The notes under the pieces: model-generated
What the model saw: only the letters and a program-made list of their open reading frames with translations
Databases searched by the model: none
Told to the model about the DNA's origin: nothing
Origin: Apostichopus japonicus
Taxonomy: Eukaryota > Echinodermata > Holothuroidea > Aspidochirotida > Stichopodidae
Reading direction: 5' to 3'
Assembly (NCBI RefSeq): GCF_037975245.1
Contig: NC_092579.1
Coordinates: forward strand, 22,797,166-22,861,165
DNA: 64,000 nucleotides
Shown here: positions 32,558 to 46,302 of the stretch, one piece after another
Position numbering within the stretch: position 1 is the stretch's first letter
Layout of the letters: the number at the start of each line of letters is the position of its first letter
Translations under genes and position numbers: made by a program

Positions 32558-33221
32558 TTAGCTTGATTCAACCTTAGTATCTGAAAAAGACAATTTTTAA
32601 CATTCTATTAATAACAATAATAATATTCCAATGATGTAAGCAGCTATAGACGTAACGATATATGAATATTTATTATTTAGGTTTCTATTCGATGATTATT
32701 ACTAAGGGGAATCTCCCTCTTGAAAGAAGTGGGGCAGCGTGAGTGGTACAGATGTACGTCACTCTGTTCCAAGCTTTATGGATTTTACATGTGATAACTT
32801 ACATGCAACGCCAAAGACCAAACAATGTATACGTATAATCGTGTATCTTTATATCATCGTATTACCATAAATTACTTAAATTTGTAACCCAAGTCCGAGC
32901 TTGGCATTAAACCGAGTCAGTTCAACATAAATGGCCACCGATGGACAGTCGGTCAGCTCATGAGCGGTGCTCATGTGTTTTCTACACATGGGGATTGCCG
33001 CCGGGAGAAGACTGCATGCCATGGGTGGCTCGCCGGCCAGCCGGCCGGCCAGCAGGACGGTCACATTGGACATCTACATATTTCAACCCCCAGACAACAC
33101 GTTTAAAAAAAAAAACAGTTGGTCGCGTTTATTACCAGTAACTAACATCAGTATTTCCAATGTTACCAGTGAGGTTACTAGATTACTAGATTATCTGATC
33201 CGAAAGTTCAGTACATCTGTA

Positions 33222-33579
33222 CAAGGGCGTAGGAACCGGGGGGGCTGGGGGGCGCCAGCCCCCCAGTGAAAAATATGGAGGGGCGGAAGTATCATTCCGC
33301 CCCCCCCCCCCGCTTTGCAAGTCAGAAAACCCCTTTTTCATTTCCAAATGAGAAAAGAATCTCATTTGGAGCACCAAATTGCATCTAAGGCCAGGTGAAA
33401 ATGCAAAATTATATACAAAATGGAGTGGGTGTGTTGAAGTGTGATATATTGCACCAAATTGCATCTGAGGCCACCTGGAAATGCAAAATGCAAACAAATT
33501 CACCCTCCCCTTAGACCCCTCCCACAGGCCGGCCATCAGTCTTCAGCCCCCCACTCAAATGTACCTTCCTACGCCACTG
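33222..33579 (-). mobile_element. hAT-like non-autonomous element, family B copy 2 (inverted)
   Basis: 358-bp inverted copy of the 15100-15428 element, with ends CAAGGGCGTAGGAACC and CTTCCTACGCCACTG and a perfect 8-bp target duplication CATCTGTA (33214-33221, 33580-33587). Confidence 0.92.
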
Positions 33580-34405
33580 CATCTGTATATGAATGCAATG
33601 AAGTATTTCGCTTTCGAAGGACGCATTATCTGCATGCAGCCATTGATAAGTACCGTATTCAAAAAGACAATTGTAATTTATCAGTGTATGTGCAACTATA
33701 TACTTTTAGAGTGTTTGTAAAATGCTTGTTGAAATTTTGAGCATTGGTGACCATTATCTGACTGTCTGACTAATTAGCATATTTGGGGTGGGGGGGGGGG
33801 GGGGTGATGGTGGGCCAAAACTGATGACCTTGAATCCCAAAATTTGTCCATTCGCTAAAGAAACATATACTAGCGATATAACTTGTTATTCATTACTCTA
33901 ACCAAGAAAGGTGGTATTACGTTGCAATTACAAAGGTCTACTAGTGTGTAAACTAGATATATAAGTAAGGTGATAAAGGTTGTACTTACCCGAATAGAAA
34001 GAGACAGAATTCAAATTTAATCCGAGCTCGGCGAAACTTTCTGTAACAATCCTTAACCGTTCAATAAAGTATAGATAGCCAACTCGTTTATCTGAAAAAA
34101 GCTATATACCTCTTATCTATATGATACATGGTGAAGGGATATGTCAACAACTCGTGTAAACATGTCAATTGGATACACTTATATGTTGTGTATAACCGTC
34201 GGGTCTCATCAATGACCAGCCATTGCTTTACACGGGAGTAACGCATGGCATGGGCATGGTGCGATATATGGCCTAAACAGTTGTTGTTTCCACTTTTCAG
34301 GAATTAATTTTACCTGATTACTCCTCTACATATCCTGGGATCCGGTGACTATATCCCGAAACAGTACTGATTACAGCGGTTGCTAGCCCTAGTTACTGTA
34401 GGCCG

Positions 34406-34794
34406 CAGGGGTGGGCAACCTTTTTGAATGAATGGGCCAGATATAAGGAGTGAAAATTGACTGTGCCGCATCTTATACCAACGACCTGCTGTCGATTTCA
34501 AACTTTTGATTCCGAGGACTTTGAAGAATAGGTGTGTGTACTTAATCTGTATCGACGGAAAAATAATGTCAGTACAGTACAGTTGATAATTAATGAAGAT
34601 AATAGGCCTACCTAACAGCATCATTAGTGTCGATAAATTCTAAGCAGCTAGCTTGTTTTTGTTTTTTTTTGATGATGATGATGATGTAAAATAGATTGAC
34701 TTTCTTTCTTTTTCTTGAGACATCTGTCGGGCTGCAAAAAAGTCACTGGCGGGCCGCATGTGGTCCGCGGGCCGTAGGTTACCCACCCCAGCTG
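34406..34794 (-). mobile_element. hAT-like non-autonomous element, family A copy 2 (inverted)
   Basis: About 390-bp inverted relative of 902-1274. It shares the CGACCTGCTGTCGATTTCAA segment and the GTCACTGGCGGGCCGCATGT end. The terminal CAGGGGTGGGCAACC is intact at the left; the right end is damaged by a small insertion. Flanks show only an imperfect duplication (TAGGCCG/TAGGGTG), so this looks older than copy 1. Confidence 0.8.
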
Positions 34795-35776
34795 TAGGGT
34801 GTACATACGAACCTGCCCCTTGTTAGTTAACGAAAAAATATCCCGATATCGTCGTACTTCGGGAAATTTCATTCAAAGTGGAAATAATGTCACGAACTAA
34901 TCTTATTGTTGTACTTATTACTAGGTATAAACTATGCCCCCATTGCAAACACAAAGAACCATTCAGTATATGCACTTCGTAGTTTTCATTCATGCAATAA
35001 TAGAACGAAATCGTAAAAACGTATTCCTCTGCTAAAATGTGGTGGATATCATGTTTGAATTTTGCTATCCCAACGTTGCTCACGAAAGTTGCACCCATAC
35101 AATAATAGAACGACCTGCAACTTGTTTATCATCGACGTGGCCACAGAAAAACTTTAAAGAGCAGAAATCGGAATCGGCTCCAACAATATATTATTTTCAC
35201 ATGTCGCATTCCACACAAACTGTAGAAAAGTTCAAATTACAAATCTGCCAAGTAGTCCTTCATGGAGAATGACATCGAACTACATATAGCAAGCCTGAAT
35301 AACAAGTAAATATTTGACTTGATCAAGCCTTCCACGAGTGGAAATATTAAAATTATTATTATTAATATTATTAAAAAGTTGGAAAACACATTTCATGATC
35401 ATTGTATATATGATCTATGGACTACATTTCATCATAACTGAAAACTTAACAGAAGGCCCTGTTTTGTGCCCTCACATCACGACGAAAAATATGCTTCTTC
35501 GACAACTTTGGTTCACCACTATTCAAACGTTTTATCCACAACATTTCAGCAAATTTTGACAAACGCTCTAGAAGGAGAGTAGGCCTAGCACTTTTTTTCG
35601 TTTTCAGAAAATGACCTCTCGTGACCCCAAATGACCTTCAAATCTATAAAATATTATCGCATGTATGGTAACTTAACTCACACAAACCACTCAAGAAATT
35701 TCTGCCAATGGCATCCAGTCAATCAAGCACGGTGGGCAAAAAGTTACATAATTTCGGCAGAATCTCACGATCGCTA

Positions 35777-35806
35777 TAGCTCAGCTGAAAGCTTTCAGCT
35801 GAGCTA
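35777..35806. repeat. Perfect 30-bp palindrome
   Basis: TAGCTCAGCTGAAAG followed by its exact reverse complement CTTTCAGCTGAGCTA. It could extrude as a 15-bp hairpin. The arms match nothing beyond the 30 bp. Confidence 0.97.
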
Positions 35807-36815
35807 AAAACAAGGTATAACATTTTTACATTAACATAGGTCCAACAGCATATCATTTAAAGTCAAAATAAGGCAAAAACCAAGCTTCTGATCTATCTAG
35901 GTGATCGGGTTTGTAACTGTATTCCTCCTAATAAAAACGAAATTGTCAAGTTTTGATTTAGATTATATCGATTTATGTGCTTTTGCATGAAGGAATCAAG
36001 TGTACCATTCCTTCTTAGGCTGTTGAAGTAACGGCTGAAAGAGCACTCTGTGATGTCTAGTTGCTAGGGGATGGATTTTGTGTGTGGGGGAGGGCGGGAG
36101 CAGGCGAATCTAGGGGCGCTTTAACCTATAATGATAAAAAAATGAATATAAACAACATATACCAATAACCATTATAGGAAATACATTATATTTCACATAC
36201 ATGAACACCTCACAATCATATTCCATTGTAGGCTGCTAGGCACACTGCAGTGCCATATAGCACTTTCTGTGTCACACATAGTATTTGGTATGTAAATGAA
36301 TAGCACGTTAACTCACTACACGTAGTCAGATCGCAATGAGACTAACTTAGTGCCAATCGTGTAAACATATATCTCGCATCTTTATAAGACAGATATTTTT
36401 AAGGTCCACAATATAATGTGGAAGCCACTTAATTTGGGGTAGGTGTGGGTTATAGGGGGTTGGAGCCCAGCCCCGGTGTCTCTTAAGTCCGGTGCTGCTA
36501 TAGTAGTCAACCAGTTCTTCTCATGTGATTCCTGTGAAGAACGTGTACTCAAATGACCAAAAATTCGGAGTTTGCTTGTGTACGAGGTATCTGCAGATGC
36601 TGATATTTATAAAGGTTACAGTGCTTCAGTCCCGTACCCACGCACGGAAATTAACAACGAACTGTCAAGTTCAACCCCCCCGCCCCCCCGCCCCCACCTC
36701 AATCCCCGAGATATTGATGATTGTGCATTCATGGAGGTTCAACGACAGTACATGATATACTGTAGAAGTTAATTGCTGCCCTCAGTCACTATAACACGGC
36801 AAAGAAGGACGTCAA

Positions 36816-38559
36816 ACCTGCTTAAAGCTAGCGGACTTTAAGAGCGGACATTAAGAGCAGATAATAAGGAGAGAAGCGAAGAGCGCCATCTAATTTCTAG
36901 AGGACAATAAGCAACTGTGAAGGTGCGGTGGCACTCAATAACTGTTTGTAAATCAAATTTAAGGTTCAAATCATACCACTAATGAAATGTTTATAATTAA
37001 TAATCTTTAATATAGGAATAGCTGAGATATACGATCAAAATCACATGGTAGAGTAAAGTCCCTTCTATCACTCTCATAATGTTTGATATCGGTGACGTAA
37101 CTTCTATCTTCGCGAAAATAAAAATAAATGATATATATATATTAAATATTGTAATAAATTCCACTACAGCGTGTACAAACTACTGTTACAACTCAATCAC
37201 TAGCGAAATGTTTTTATTAATTTATTATCTTTCGTTATAGAAATAGTTAGATGGTGCGACACACATCACGAAAATAGAGCAAAGGCTTCTCTATTACCCT
37301 ATTAATGTTTGATATCGGTGCAACATAACTTATATCTTCGCCCAAATTTCGGTTGACAAAATAAATATAATTTATAATTGCGTTAAATTCTTCAACATCG
37401 TGTAAAAATTGCTGTTTAGACTCAGTCAATAGCGAAAGGTTTAAAATGAATTATCTTTAGTTATAGAAATAGTTAGGTGGTGCGACACAAATCACGAAAT
37501 AGTGGAATTCAACGCAATCATAAATATTCGAAATTTTGGCCAAGATAGAAGTTATGTCACCGATATCAAACATGAGCAGAGTGATAGAGGACACACTGCT
37601 CTATTCCGTGATGTGTGTCGCACTACCTAACTATTCCTATAACTAAAGATAATTAATTTTAAACATTTCGTTGGTACGTAAGGGCAGTTTGTGCACGATG
37701 TAGTTGAATTTTTAGCATAATAAAGAAGTTATGTCACCGTAATCAAACATGAATATAGTGATAGGAGGGACTTCTCACTGTCTCGTTATTGCGTATCGCA
37801 CTTCTTAAATATTCCTATAAGAAAGATGATTAATTATGAACATTTCATTATTGTGATGAATTGTCTTAAATTTGATTTACAAACAATTATTGAGTACCAC
37901 TGCACCTTCACCATTGCTTATTGTCCGCTAGATAATAGATGGCGCTCTCCGCTTTTGTCCTTATTGTCTGCTCTTATTGTCCGCTCCTATTGTCCGCTCC
38001 TATTGTCCGCTACTAATGTCCAGTACTAAAGTCCGCTACTAATGTCCGCTACTAATATCCGCTACTAATGTCCGTTACTAATGTCCGCTACTAATGTCCG
38101 CTACTAATGTCCGCTACTAATGTCCGCTACTAATGTCCGATACTAATTTCCGCTACTAATTTCCGCTACTAATTTCCGCTGCTAATTTCCGCATCTAACG
38201 TCCGCTACTAACGTCCGCTACTAGCGTCCGCTACTAACGTCCTTCTACTAACGTCCGCTGCTAACGTCCGCTGCTAACGTCCGCTGCTAACGTCCGCTGC
38301 TAACGTCCGCTGCTAACGTCCGCTGCTAACGTCCGCTGCTAACGTCCGCTGCTAACGTCCGCTGCTAACGTCCGCTGCTAACGTCCGCTGCTAACGTCCG
38401 CTGCTAACGTCCGCTGCTAACGTCCGCTGCTAACGTCCGCTGCTAACGTCCGCTGCTAACGTCCGCTGCTAACGTCCGCTGCTAACGTCCGCTGCTAACG
38501 TCCGCTGCTAACGTCCGCTGCTAACGTCCGCTGCTAATGTCCGCTACCTTGAAGCAGGT
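36816..38559 (+). mobile_element. Large foldback element with 9-bp target duplication
   Basis: 1,744-bp palindromic element. The ends are ACCTGCTTAAAGCTAGCGGA (left) and, reversed, ACCTGCTTCAAGGTAGCGGA (right), flanked by GGACGTCAA at 36807-36815 and 38560-38568. Each arm carries a conserved block (GTTTGTAAATCAAATTTAAG at about 36945; reverse complement at about 37865) and about two internal repeats of roughly 200 bp. The centre of symmetry is near 37450. The right arm holds a 13-bp array that has only about three units in the left arm. A 9-bp duplication with tandem-repeat termini recalls Mutator-related foldback elements. No coding capacity. Confidence 0.85.
37975..38548 (+). repeat. 13-bp minisatellite inside the foldback right arm
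   Basis: About 44 tandem units of GTCCGCTACTAAT, shading into GTCCGCTGCTAAC, which is almost perfectly homogeneous over about 38250-38530. The left arm carries the same unit inverted only about three times (36829-36868). Confidence 0.95.
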
Positions 38560-39069
38560 GGACGTCAACTGTGTGCAAGTATCCTACACCAGGCGTTGTC
38601 AATTGATGTCCTACCAGCAGGGCAAGAGAGAACCATTCATAGGAGCCACGGAGCACAGAGAATCTAACATTAAACGAGACCTTAGGGTTGAAGTTTGATA
38701 GTGATTCTATACCTACACATCACACGAACGGAGGGATTACATGCCCTCCAATAATCTTCTCCCACCCTGTGGATGAACTGTCCAGTGTTCATTCCTAAAA
38801 CTTTATAAAATGAAGCGATCAAAATATTATGCATATATGCCTATGGAAAACGCACTTACCAGTTAGGTTTCGTTTGGAGTTCTTATCCCTTCTCTCAAGA
38901 GCTGCATGGTCTTGACACTGACCACTTCTTACTTTCTCTCTGTGATATGAACAGAGATTACGAAAGAATCGATACGACTAGTATTAGCATCACAACAAAC
39001 GACCTGTGACCTTGTCCGACGGATAAAGCAAAACTACTACGGGTGCATAGCATTCAAATGCCAATGCTC

Positions 39070-39205
39070 CACGTGTATGGCAAGCCATTTGGGACAAACA
39101 CCGCATAATATATCCTCGTATTAATACGAAAATATACGCGTATTAAATCAGACAATAACTTGCATGTCTTATAGCGTTTGTCCCACATGGCTTGCCATAC
39201 ACGTG
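39070..39205 (+). mobile_element. Small inverted-repeat element (MITE-like)
   Basis: CACGTGTATGGCAAGCCATT (39070) and its inverted copy ATGGCTTGCCATACACGTG (about 39187-39205) form arms of about 33 bp, including GGGACAAAC, around about 70 bp of AT-rich sequence with more small palindromes. No target duplication was recognised. Confidence 0.6.
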
Positions 39206-39633
39206 TACTGCCAGAAGGGAAAGGATTCTCTGAGACATCCGTCCTTTCACCTCGAGATCAAACTGTACAATGATTGAAGCAATCAAACTGTTACAATGAC
39301 AATGACAATATTGTCAATATTTGTATGAACATTATCTGTCATTGTAAGAATATATATAGTAAAGATCTGCGGTAACTTTTTCAACTTTTTTTTTAACATG
39401 AACATTAAAGAGGAAAATCATGTACGCATCCTGGTAAAACGAACATTCGATTTACACGTTTTGTGTCAAGTTATTGGTGGTTGATTTTGTCGGACGCGTG
39501 TTGCAAAGCAAGCAAACTTGAAAACAAACAATTGAATGGTAACAGGTGAGAACAGTCCTCTGGCAGTTGGCTGAAAATTACTGGGGGCGCACTTAATAAA
39601 ATACATAAGACAATTTGTCTAAATCAGCCGACT

Positions 39634-39635
<2 letters not shown>

Positions 39636-39680
<45 letters not shown>
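39636..39680 (+). repeat. (TA)n microsatellite
   Basis: Pure TA run of about 44 bp. Confidence 0.95.
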
Positions 39681-39681
<1 letters not shown>

Positions 39682-41124
39682 CCTGTATATTAATGATTGC
39701 AGAAGCAACCGATTCGAAACACGCAGCTGAGTCAAATCAACTGTTACGAAATTGTACTCGGAAGTACGTGAAGGTATACTAGAAAATCTCCAAGTAAATA
39801 TGTATTTCCTTAAGCCGTGAAATATGACAAAACTAAAATTTTACTTTATGTTGTTCTTTCATACTTTATTTACGTTATGCAAACAATGCCGTAATACAAT
39901 GCATTGCAATGCATTAAAGTCATAAAAAAATGCCACAAGTTGTGCTTTTTCAAGTACTTTTGTTTTATACAGAATTAATATATACTACATAATAATATCT
40001 TTTACGTCATGTCCAATCAAATGATCCAGGCCATTTTTAGTTGATCGATAATTAAAGTTTGTTCGAAAAGAGGTATATTAAAGTAAAAATAATGTACCGA
40101 TAACTAGATTATATGGTTGTCGGCGTATAGCTACGCACGCACATGCAGGATGAATATGTCACGTGATGGTCCCTCACAGCCGCATTCTGATGACGTCACC
40201 GTTTGCTTTATTAGAGCAAAAACGAATATACTAAGAATAATTGGTAAACGCCAACACCTATGTCCGTAAATTTTACTTAATCAGTCACAAATAGCCGTCT
40301 CGTGATCTCAACAGCGCATGCGCAAGTGACAGTAAAGGGCGACAGGAACACCCTCCCCCCCCCCCCAGTGTAAAGACATTGAATAAATTTCTTTGACAAA
40401 TTCATGATATATGTGAGTAAAACAATTTGAAAGTCATTCGTATCCATGACGATACGAAATCGGCAATGACGTCATGAAGTCAGCCAGCTAAACGGAGACA
40501 TGTAAGAGGAAACCTCTCTGTCATTTTGATATAGGTTTTTGTGGCACGGCATGGCGGGAATTTTACATGTGTAATACATGCTTTTGTTTGGTAACAGTTG
40601 AACTAAGCCACACCTATTACGATATTGGTAAATTGGTGTAAGGAGCGACTGGGTAAATGAATTCGAGTAGCATAGGTAGTTGAGTAATTAACGTCATAAT
40701 TTAACTGACTAGTAGTTTCAGAAGATTTCACAAATGGCAATTGCCATTTTGTTTGTTTTGATTGGTCACAATCAACTATTCGTCACCATGGGTTACCAAA
40801 TTTCTTTGATTTCTTAACTGCTTTCTTTCCTAACTGATACTGAAGACAAAGTCACTTTCTGTTTATACTATGATTATCTTTAACGAACAAGTTCACGTTA
40901 CAACATTTGAGATGAGAACATCTTAAATTACCTTGAGTGAATACTTGGCTTTTGTCATATGTTTTTGTTTTAGTTTTGTCGTCACTATGTTTTGTTCCGT
41001 TGAGCTGTAAACATCGATAAGTATATACTTGAACATTCGCTTTCAGGTGCGAAGTCATGCATGTTCACTTCATTAGCTAATCGTGACATCCCAACAAAAA
41101 ACTAACCTCTGTGACGTCAGTATG

Positions 41125-41900
41125 TTACTGTATGTAATCTACCATTAGTGTGGGTTGTGTTATATTTTGTTCATGACACTTGTCCACGCCATAATGGACA
41201 TCTTGTTCATCACCGAAATGTAGGCCCATGTAGAATCCAATGACCGACCACACCAAAGTCAGACTTATCACCGACTGTTCACCGCCCATAACTCGCACAT
41301 GGCTTAATAGCCTTTGCCAAAATCGACAGTGACGAGCAGTCTGCGTCTGTACAACGTTAGCCGCGAAATGATCCCAGATATAGTTCAAATCGAGGCCCCC
41401 GAGAGCGATGAGACTCAACACAATGAACATAATGATATTCGACCAGATTAAAATGTCGATACTTCGCTCCACTAACGCATTCTCGCTTTCTTCATCTGTA
41501 CCCGATAGACGGTACTGCCAAGTGACGTTGGAGGTGATACCGAGGACAGTGACTGGCACCATCGCACCCATGTATATGACGGCTAATTTGCGAAAAGAGT
41601 TAAAGTCGATAACCACCTGACTGAGACAATTCCGGCAAGTGTCGAGGTCACCTTCGTGTTCCCTGATAAAGGACAATGTGAGCATGAACTGTCTCTGGAA
41701 GGATAACCTCATGACGTAAACGAGATAAATGAAACAGCCCCACCATACTAATAGAATCCCGCACGGCCACATGGAGAACTTGGCGTGAAAGTCCAGTGGA
41801 CATCTGGCGCGTAGTATATAAAAGTAGACGAAGACGCGATATCCAGAGTTGCAAAGCGGCCAACAGAGACAAATCGTGAAGAATACTTTTCCAGGAAGAC
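41125..41900 (-). CDS. Orphan membrane protein, terminal coding exon
   Basis: 776 bp, acceptor TTTTTCCACATGCAG. Five hydrophobic segments starting [20 protein letters not shown] and ending with [20 protein letters not shown]. The C-terminus is [13 protein letters not shown] with stop at 41125. A TGACGTCA lies just past the stop. Confidence 0.88.
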
Positions 41901-44334
41901 CTGCATGTGGAAAAATACAAGACATTATTTTTAAATATAACGAATTTCTGATAATGAGCGACACATTTGACCCAATTATTTAAGATTTAGGCCTACACAT
42001 GGGACCTAGTGTGAATTCATCTAACATTACAGCGTGATTGTGTGTTCTCGATATTTTCGAGGTGATAGGTCGTTTTGGACGTACGTCAGGATTTTGATTG
42101 GTGGATATGATGCAGACGATAGTGTAATGCATCGTCTGCGTGTGTGACGTCACAATTTGATACAGTAAAAATGCTTTATCATGTAATGCTGTAGTGTGTG
42201 GTAGTGTGTGACTAGAGCCGTCCTTGGCTACCATAAATGGCGTATGACGTCATAATTTGCTTCGTGCTGTATACAGTAGTGAAATTCATTTTAATTTGCT
42301 TCGTGCTGTATACAGTAGTGAAATTCATCTTGTAAGGTTCAAATTTTCTATAGTATGAAAATCACATTTGGCAGCTGATGACCGAGATGGAAAACTTATC
42401 TTGTATTCAGCATACAGATTGATCTCTACCAAAGACAATAGGCTTCTTCAACTCAATGTGGTACACTAACAAGCCGTACATTAAGCAGACGCCGAGCGAA
42501 TGGCGAATATTACAATGGCTTAATCGGGACATACGAAAAAAAAAAATAAGTGTCCCAAAATCTCAAAGTTGTGACTTTTTAACTCAAATTATTTTCTTTC
42601 CTATTTCCCTATTAAGCCACCATAAAATATATATTAATTTTTATATGATACATATTTTTTTGTTGGCCGAATGGTGTACCAAACACAATTTACAAGATTT
42701 TATTTACCGGCCGTACAAACACGGACCAAAATAACAGAGGTATATAGACAAAAACAGAAAATTATAATTGCTCGATTAAACAAAACATAAACTCTTTAAC
42801 AAATATTTTGCCGTTCTTCTTTATAAGTCAAATATAATATTTATCTATGAACATATATGATGCGATGTTAAACATCGTCCAACTATTTAGTCTTATTTTT
42901 TTCCCCGTCTTTTTTTTGGCAAAATGGACAGCCTGTATAAATCGATAATTATGCCTTTCTAAAAGACATGTGACAACTTTAAAACTATATAAACTGTCTT
43001 TGAACTCTCAATTAGTTTTTCTGTTTCTGTTTCTTCGTCTTTCTTTAAAACAATATAGAAATGTCATGTGAACTCTTTACCAAATGCTACTGGACAAATA
43101 TTATAACATTAAAGGAGCATTCTCGTTAAAAATTGAATTCCCCCGTTTCCATAACAATTTATCATAATCTAAATTATTGGCAGTGTTCAAAGTTTTATTT
43201 CAAATAAACGAGTAAATTTAAATGTATTTGTGTGTAATTGTTTCTTGTGCCCATAATAAAAATTCCACGTGATAAACAAGTACCTTGAAGGAGACAAAAA
43301 CCCAACAATCATCATCTGTGTATGTGACAGAGATAACTGTCATGCACAACTCCCAAAAAATATGTCAGCACAAAACAATATCTTATTCCATTTCACAACA
43401 CAGATTTATCGTTTCTTCGCACACAAAGCCAACGACTTGATCAAGTCTAAATATGACGTCATCTAGCCACTTGTGCTTGGATTTTTTTAAATGTTTTTTC
43501 CTCTGTATTTATTACGATATTTATTTTACTGTAATGGAGATAAGGGTTTTGTAAATACTCCATGGATCTAAAATATTGAAGCTCTTAACATGACCAACTA
43601 TTGACATTTGGTTTCAGGTTCAACACCGTCATCATTGAAAATATAAAAAAGATACGTGAAAGTACAAGGGTTTCAGATCCAATTAGTGGCGCTATGACAT
43701 CACAGATTTTGCAAAATGGCAGCTCCGACACGACTTTGAAGCTGTAAAATATCTTCCCAAACCGAGCATGATTTCATTTAGCTGATGTGTTTTTTTTTGG
43801 GGTGAGAGGGGGGGGGGGAGGGGTGGTTGTTCTTCACAATGATCTCTGTCATATATAACGCTGGAGATGAAGGTTGGAATTGTATCTCATTTATCAAAGT
43901 ATATCTATGTGACAGTTTACTCACCCTTAAAATAAGTTCGTAATACGTTATTTATGATTTAGTGTTTCTTTTGTGTGGCAGAATTAACATTCGGTAACTT
44001 ATTGTTGCATACGATAATCCCTGTAAGGTTTATCCGTTAAGTGCACGTTTAACGAATCTCTTTTGCTTGACCTACATGCCCCTTCGACAGCCTGCAGATG
44101 TATAATAATCCAATGGACTGCAGATACACTTTACATTTCCGTAGCAGTACTGACACTGAAAATAGGGCTCACGAGAGAGGTGGGTTTAGGGCTTATAGCC
44201 CGGGACCAGGGGTTAACTATATATCATATTTATGCGATTAACAAATATATATGTGTGTATATATATATATGTATATATATATATATAGATATATATATAT
44301 ATATATGTATATATATGTATATATATATATATAT

Positions 44335-44414
<80 letters not shown>

Positions 44415-46239
44415 CATTAGACGTGAGTATTTCAAGTTGTGTTTTTGATGCAAACTTTGAAAAAATCTTATCTGAAGGATGGTAGGCAGGAATTCTCTTT
44501 CACGTTTTACCAAGATATTTCGATAAAAGACCTCTTATTGCAAGCCCAAATTCTTCGTTTGCTCATGCAATAACAAACAAAATTTACACAACACGTTGTG
44601 ATTTGTTGACATCGTTGCAACTTATGTATCAAATGTACAATATTACAGTGTTATTATACACTGCCAACTAATTAATGGAGCAGCACATAACGTGTATTGT
44701 TTGGTTCAACTAAATCTAGACCACGAAAAGGAAAGTGTCGTCTGACATCCGTAAACAGATACTTCGAGATAGAATATATGATAATAATAAAGTGAAATAG
44801 ATATAACATTGTTTAGTACGACGGCATATAGTATGTCATATTGATATCATCGGAGACGTATCGGTTAATCATGGAAGTATCACACTCATACTTCCACGCA
44901 CGCATGTCTAACCATAATAATGCTGTGTCAACCAAATCTGTTGGGTATATAAGTAATTCTGCCTTGAGAAAATGACATATATTTTTTTGTCAACAGCTGT
45001 GGATCCACCTTCCCCTCTTTCCCTACCTATCCGCCGTCCAACCTGGACTAACTTGGTACCCCTGTTAACAGTATAGATCAGTGGCGTAGGAAGGTACTTT
45101 TGAGTGGGGGGGGGGGCTGAAGACTGATGGCCGGCCTGGGGGAGGGATCTAAGGGGAGGGGGTGTCCCCCTCCCCTTTTGAATTTGTTTGCATTTCTAGG
45201 TGGCCTCAGATGCAATTTGGTGCAATATAGCACACTTCAACCCACCCACTCCATTTTGTATATAATTTTGCATTTTCACCTGGCCTTAGATGCAATTTGG
45301 TGCTCCAAATGAGATTTTTTTTCTCATTTGGAAATGAAAAAGGGTTTTTCTGACTTGCGAAGCGGGGGCGCGGAATGATACTTCCGCCCCTCCACATTTT
45401 TCACAGCCCCCCCGGTTCCTACGCCCTTGGTATAGATAGCCCGCCTCTCCCTATATTTTTCCTTTCAACGGCTCGCTACATTCACGATCCACGATAGCTA
45501 TATTATTACTCTATAAGATTTACTTCACAATTTTAAATAATTTTAGACTTGTTTCGCACATCAACCTTAACCGCCGGCCAAACTTGCAATGCCACAAAAA
45601 TCCTAGAATCTACCCCCCCCCCCTCCTACCTCCTACTCTCGCCACAACCCCACAGACAGTTAGCTTCAAATGCAGACTTTCTTTTTTTCAAGCCGGTAGC
45701 TGTATGGTATATGTTTAGAGAGACATGTGGCAAATCCTGTTTCTCTTTCAGGCTTGGACACAGTCCAGGTGAAAAGCCCTGGCTGGCTGATAACCATTCT
45801 AAGCATCCTGGTCAAATTTGCATTCATTTCCTTCGTATGGTTTTTCCAGACACCAGTTTTTTTTTTGTGGTTGACATGATTTGTAAGAAAGTGAACTTGA
45901 GGCAAACAAAATAGTAGCACACTGACAATTTTTTAGTTTGGTTTTTAAACTTTTCTTGAAAAGTTACATCCAATATTCTACTTCAAATTTAGTTTGCATC
46001 TGACATACTGTTATTATTGGTATACATACTGTTAACCATACACATTCCGATAGGTAAAGAGGGAAGCCTATCCACTGAACAATAATGTGAAAGATAAAGT
46101 ATAGGGCAACAACACAAATATTTTGCTTTCAGTGTACAGCTGCGTCCTCTCGCCTGTTTGCTTCAAGTCATTTATGGGTAGAAAGTAAAATTGTGACAAA
46201 TTTCAACAATCTCAAAACGAAACGAACGAAACGATTTGG

Positions 46240-46302
<63 letters not shown>

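Larger units (their letters stand above)
31767..41124. other. Intergenic region between two minus-strand genes
   Basis: Between the MFSD6-like start and the orphan gene's stop. It is filled with mobile elements, TA tracts, the palindrome and the foldback element listed separately. No coding exon could be supported, although undetected 5' UTR exons of the MFSD6-like gene may be here. Confidence 0.5.

Noticed and set aside
33186-33740. Frames of about 100 codons around the inverted family B element
   Set aside because: They are composed of element sequence and poly-C runs and have no domain.
37975-38548. Regular short repeats that could be mistaken for a CRISPR array
   Set aside because: 13-bp head-to-tail units with no unique spacers, in an animal genome and inside a foldback element.
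45549-45914. 121-codon plus-strand frame
   Set aside because: No recognisable domain, low-complexity Pro/Ser start, and it lies antisense in an intron.
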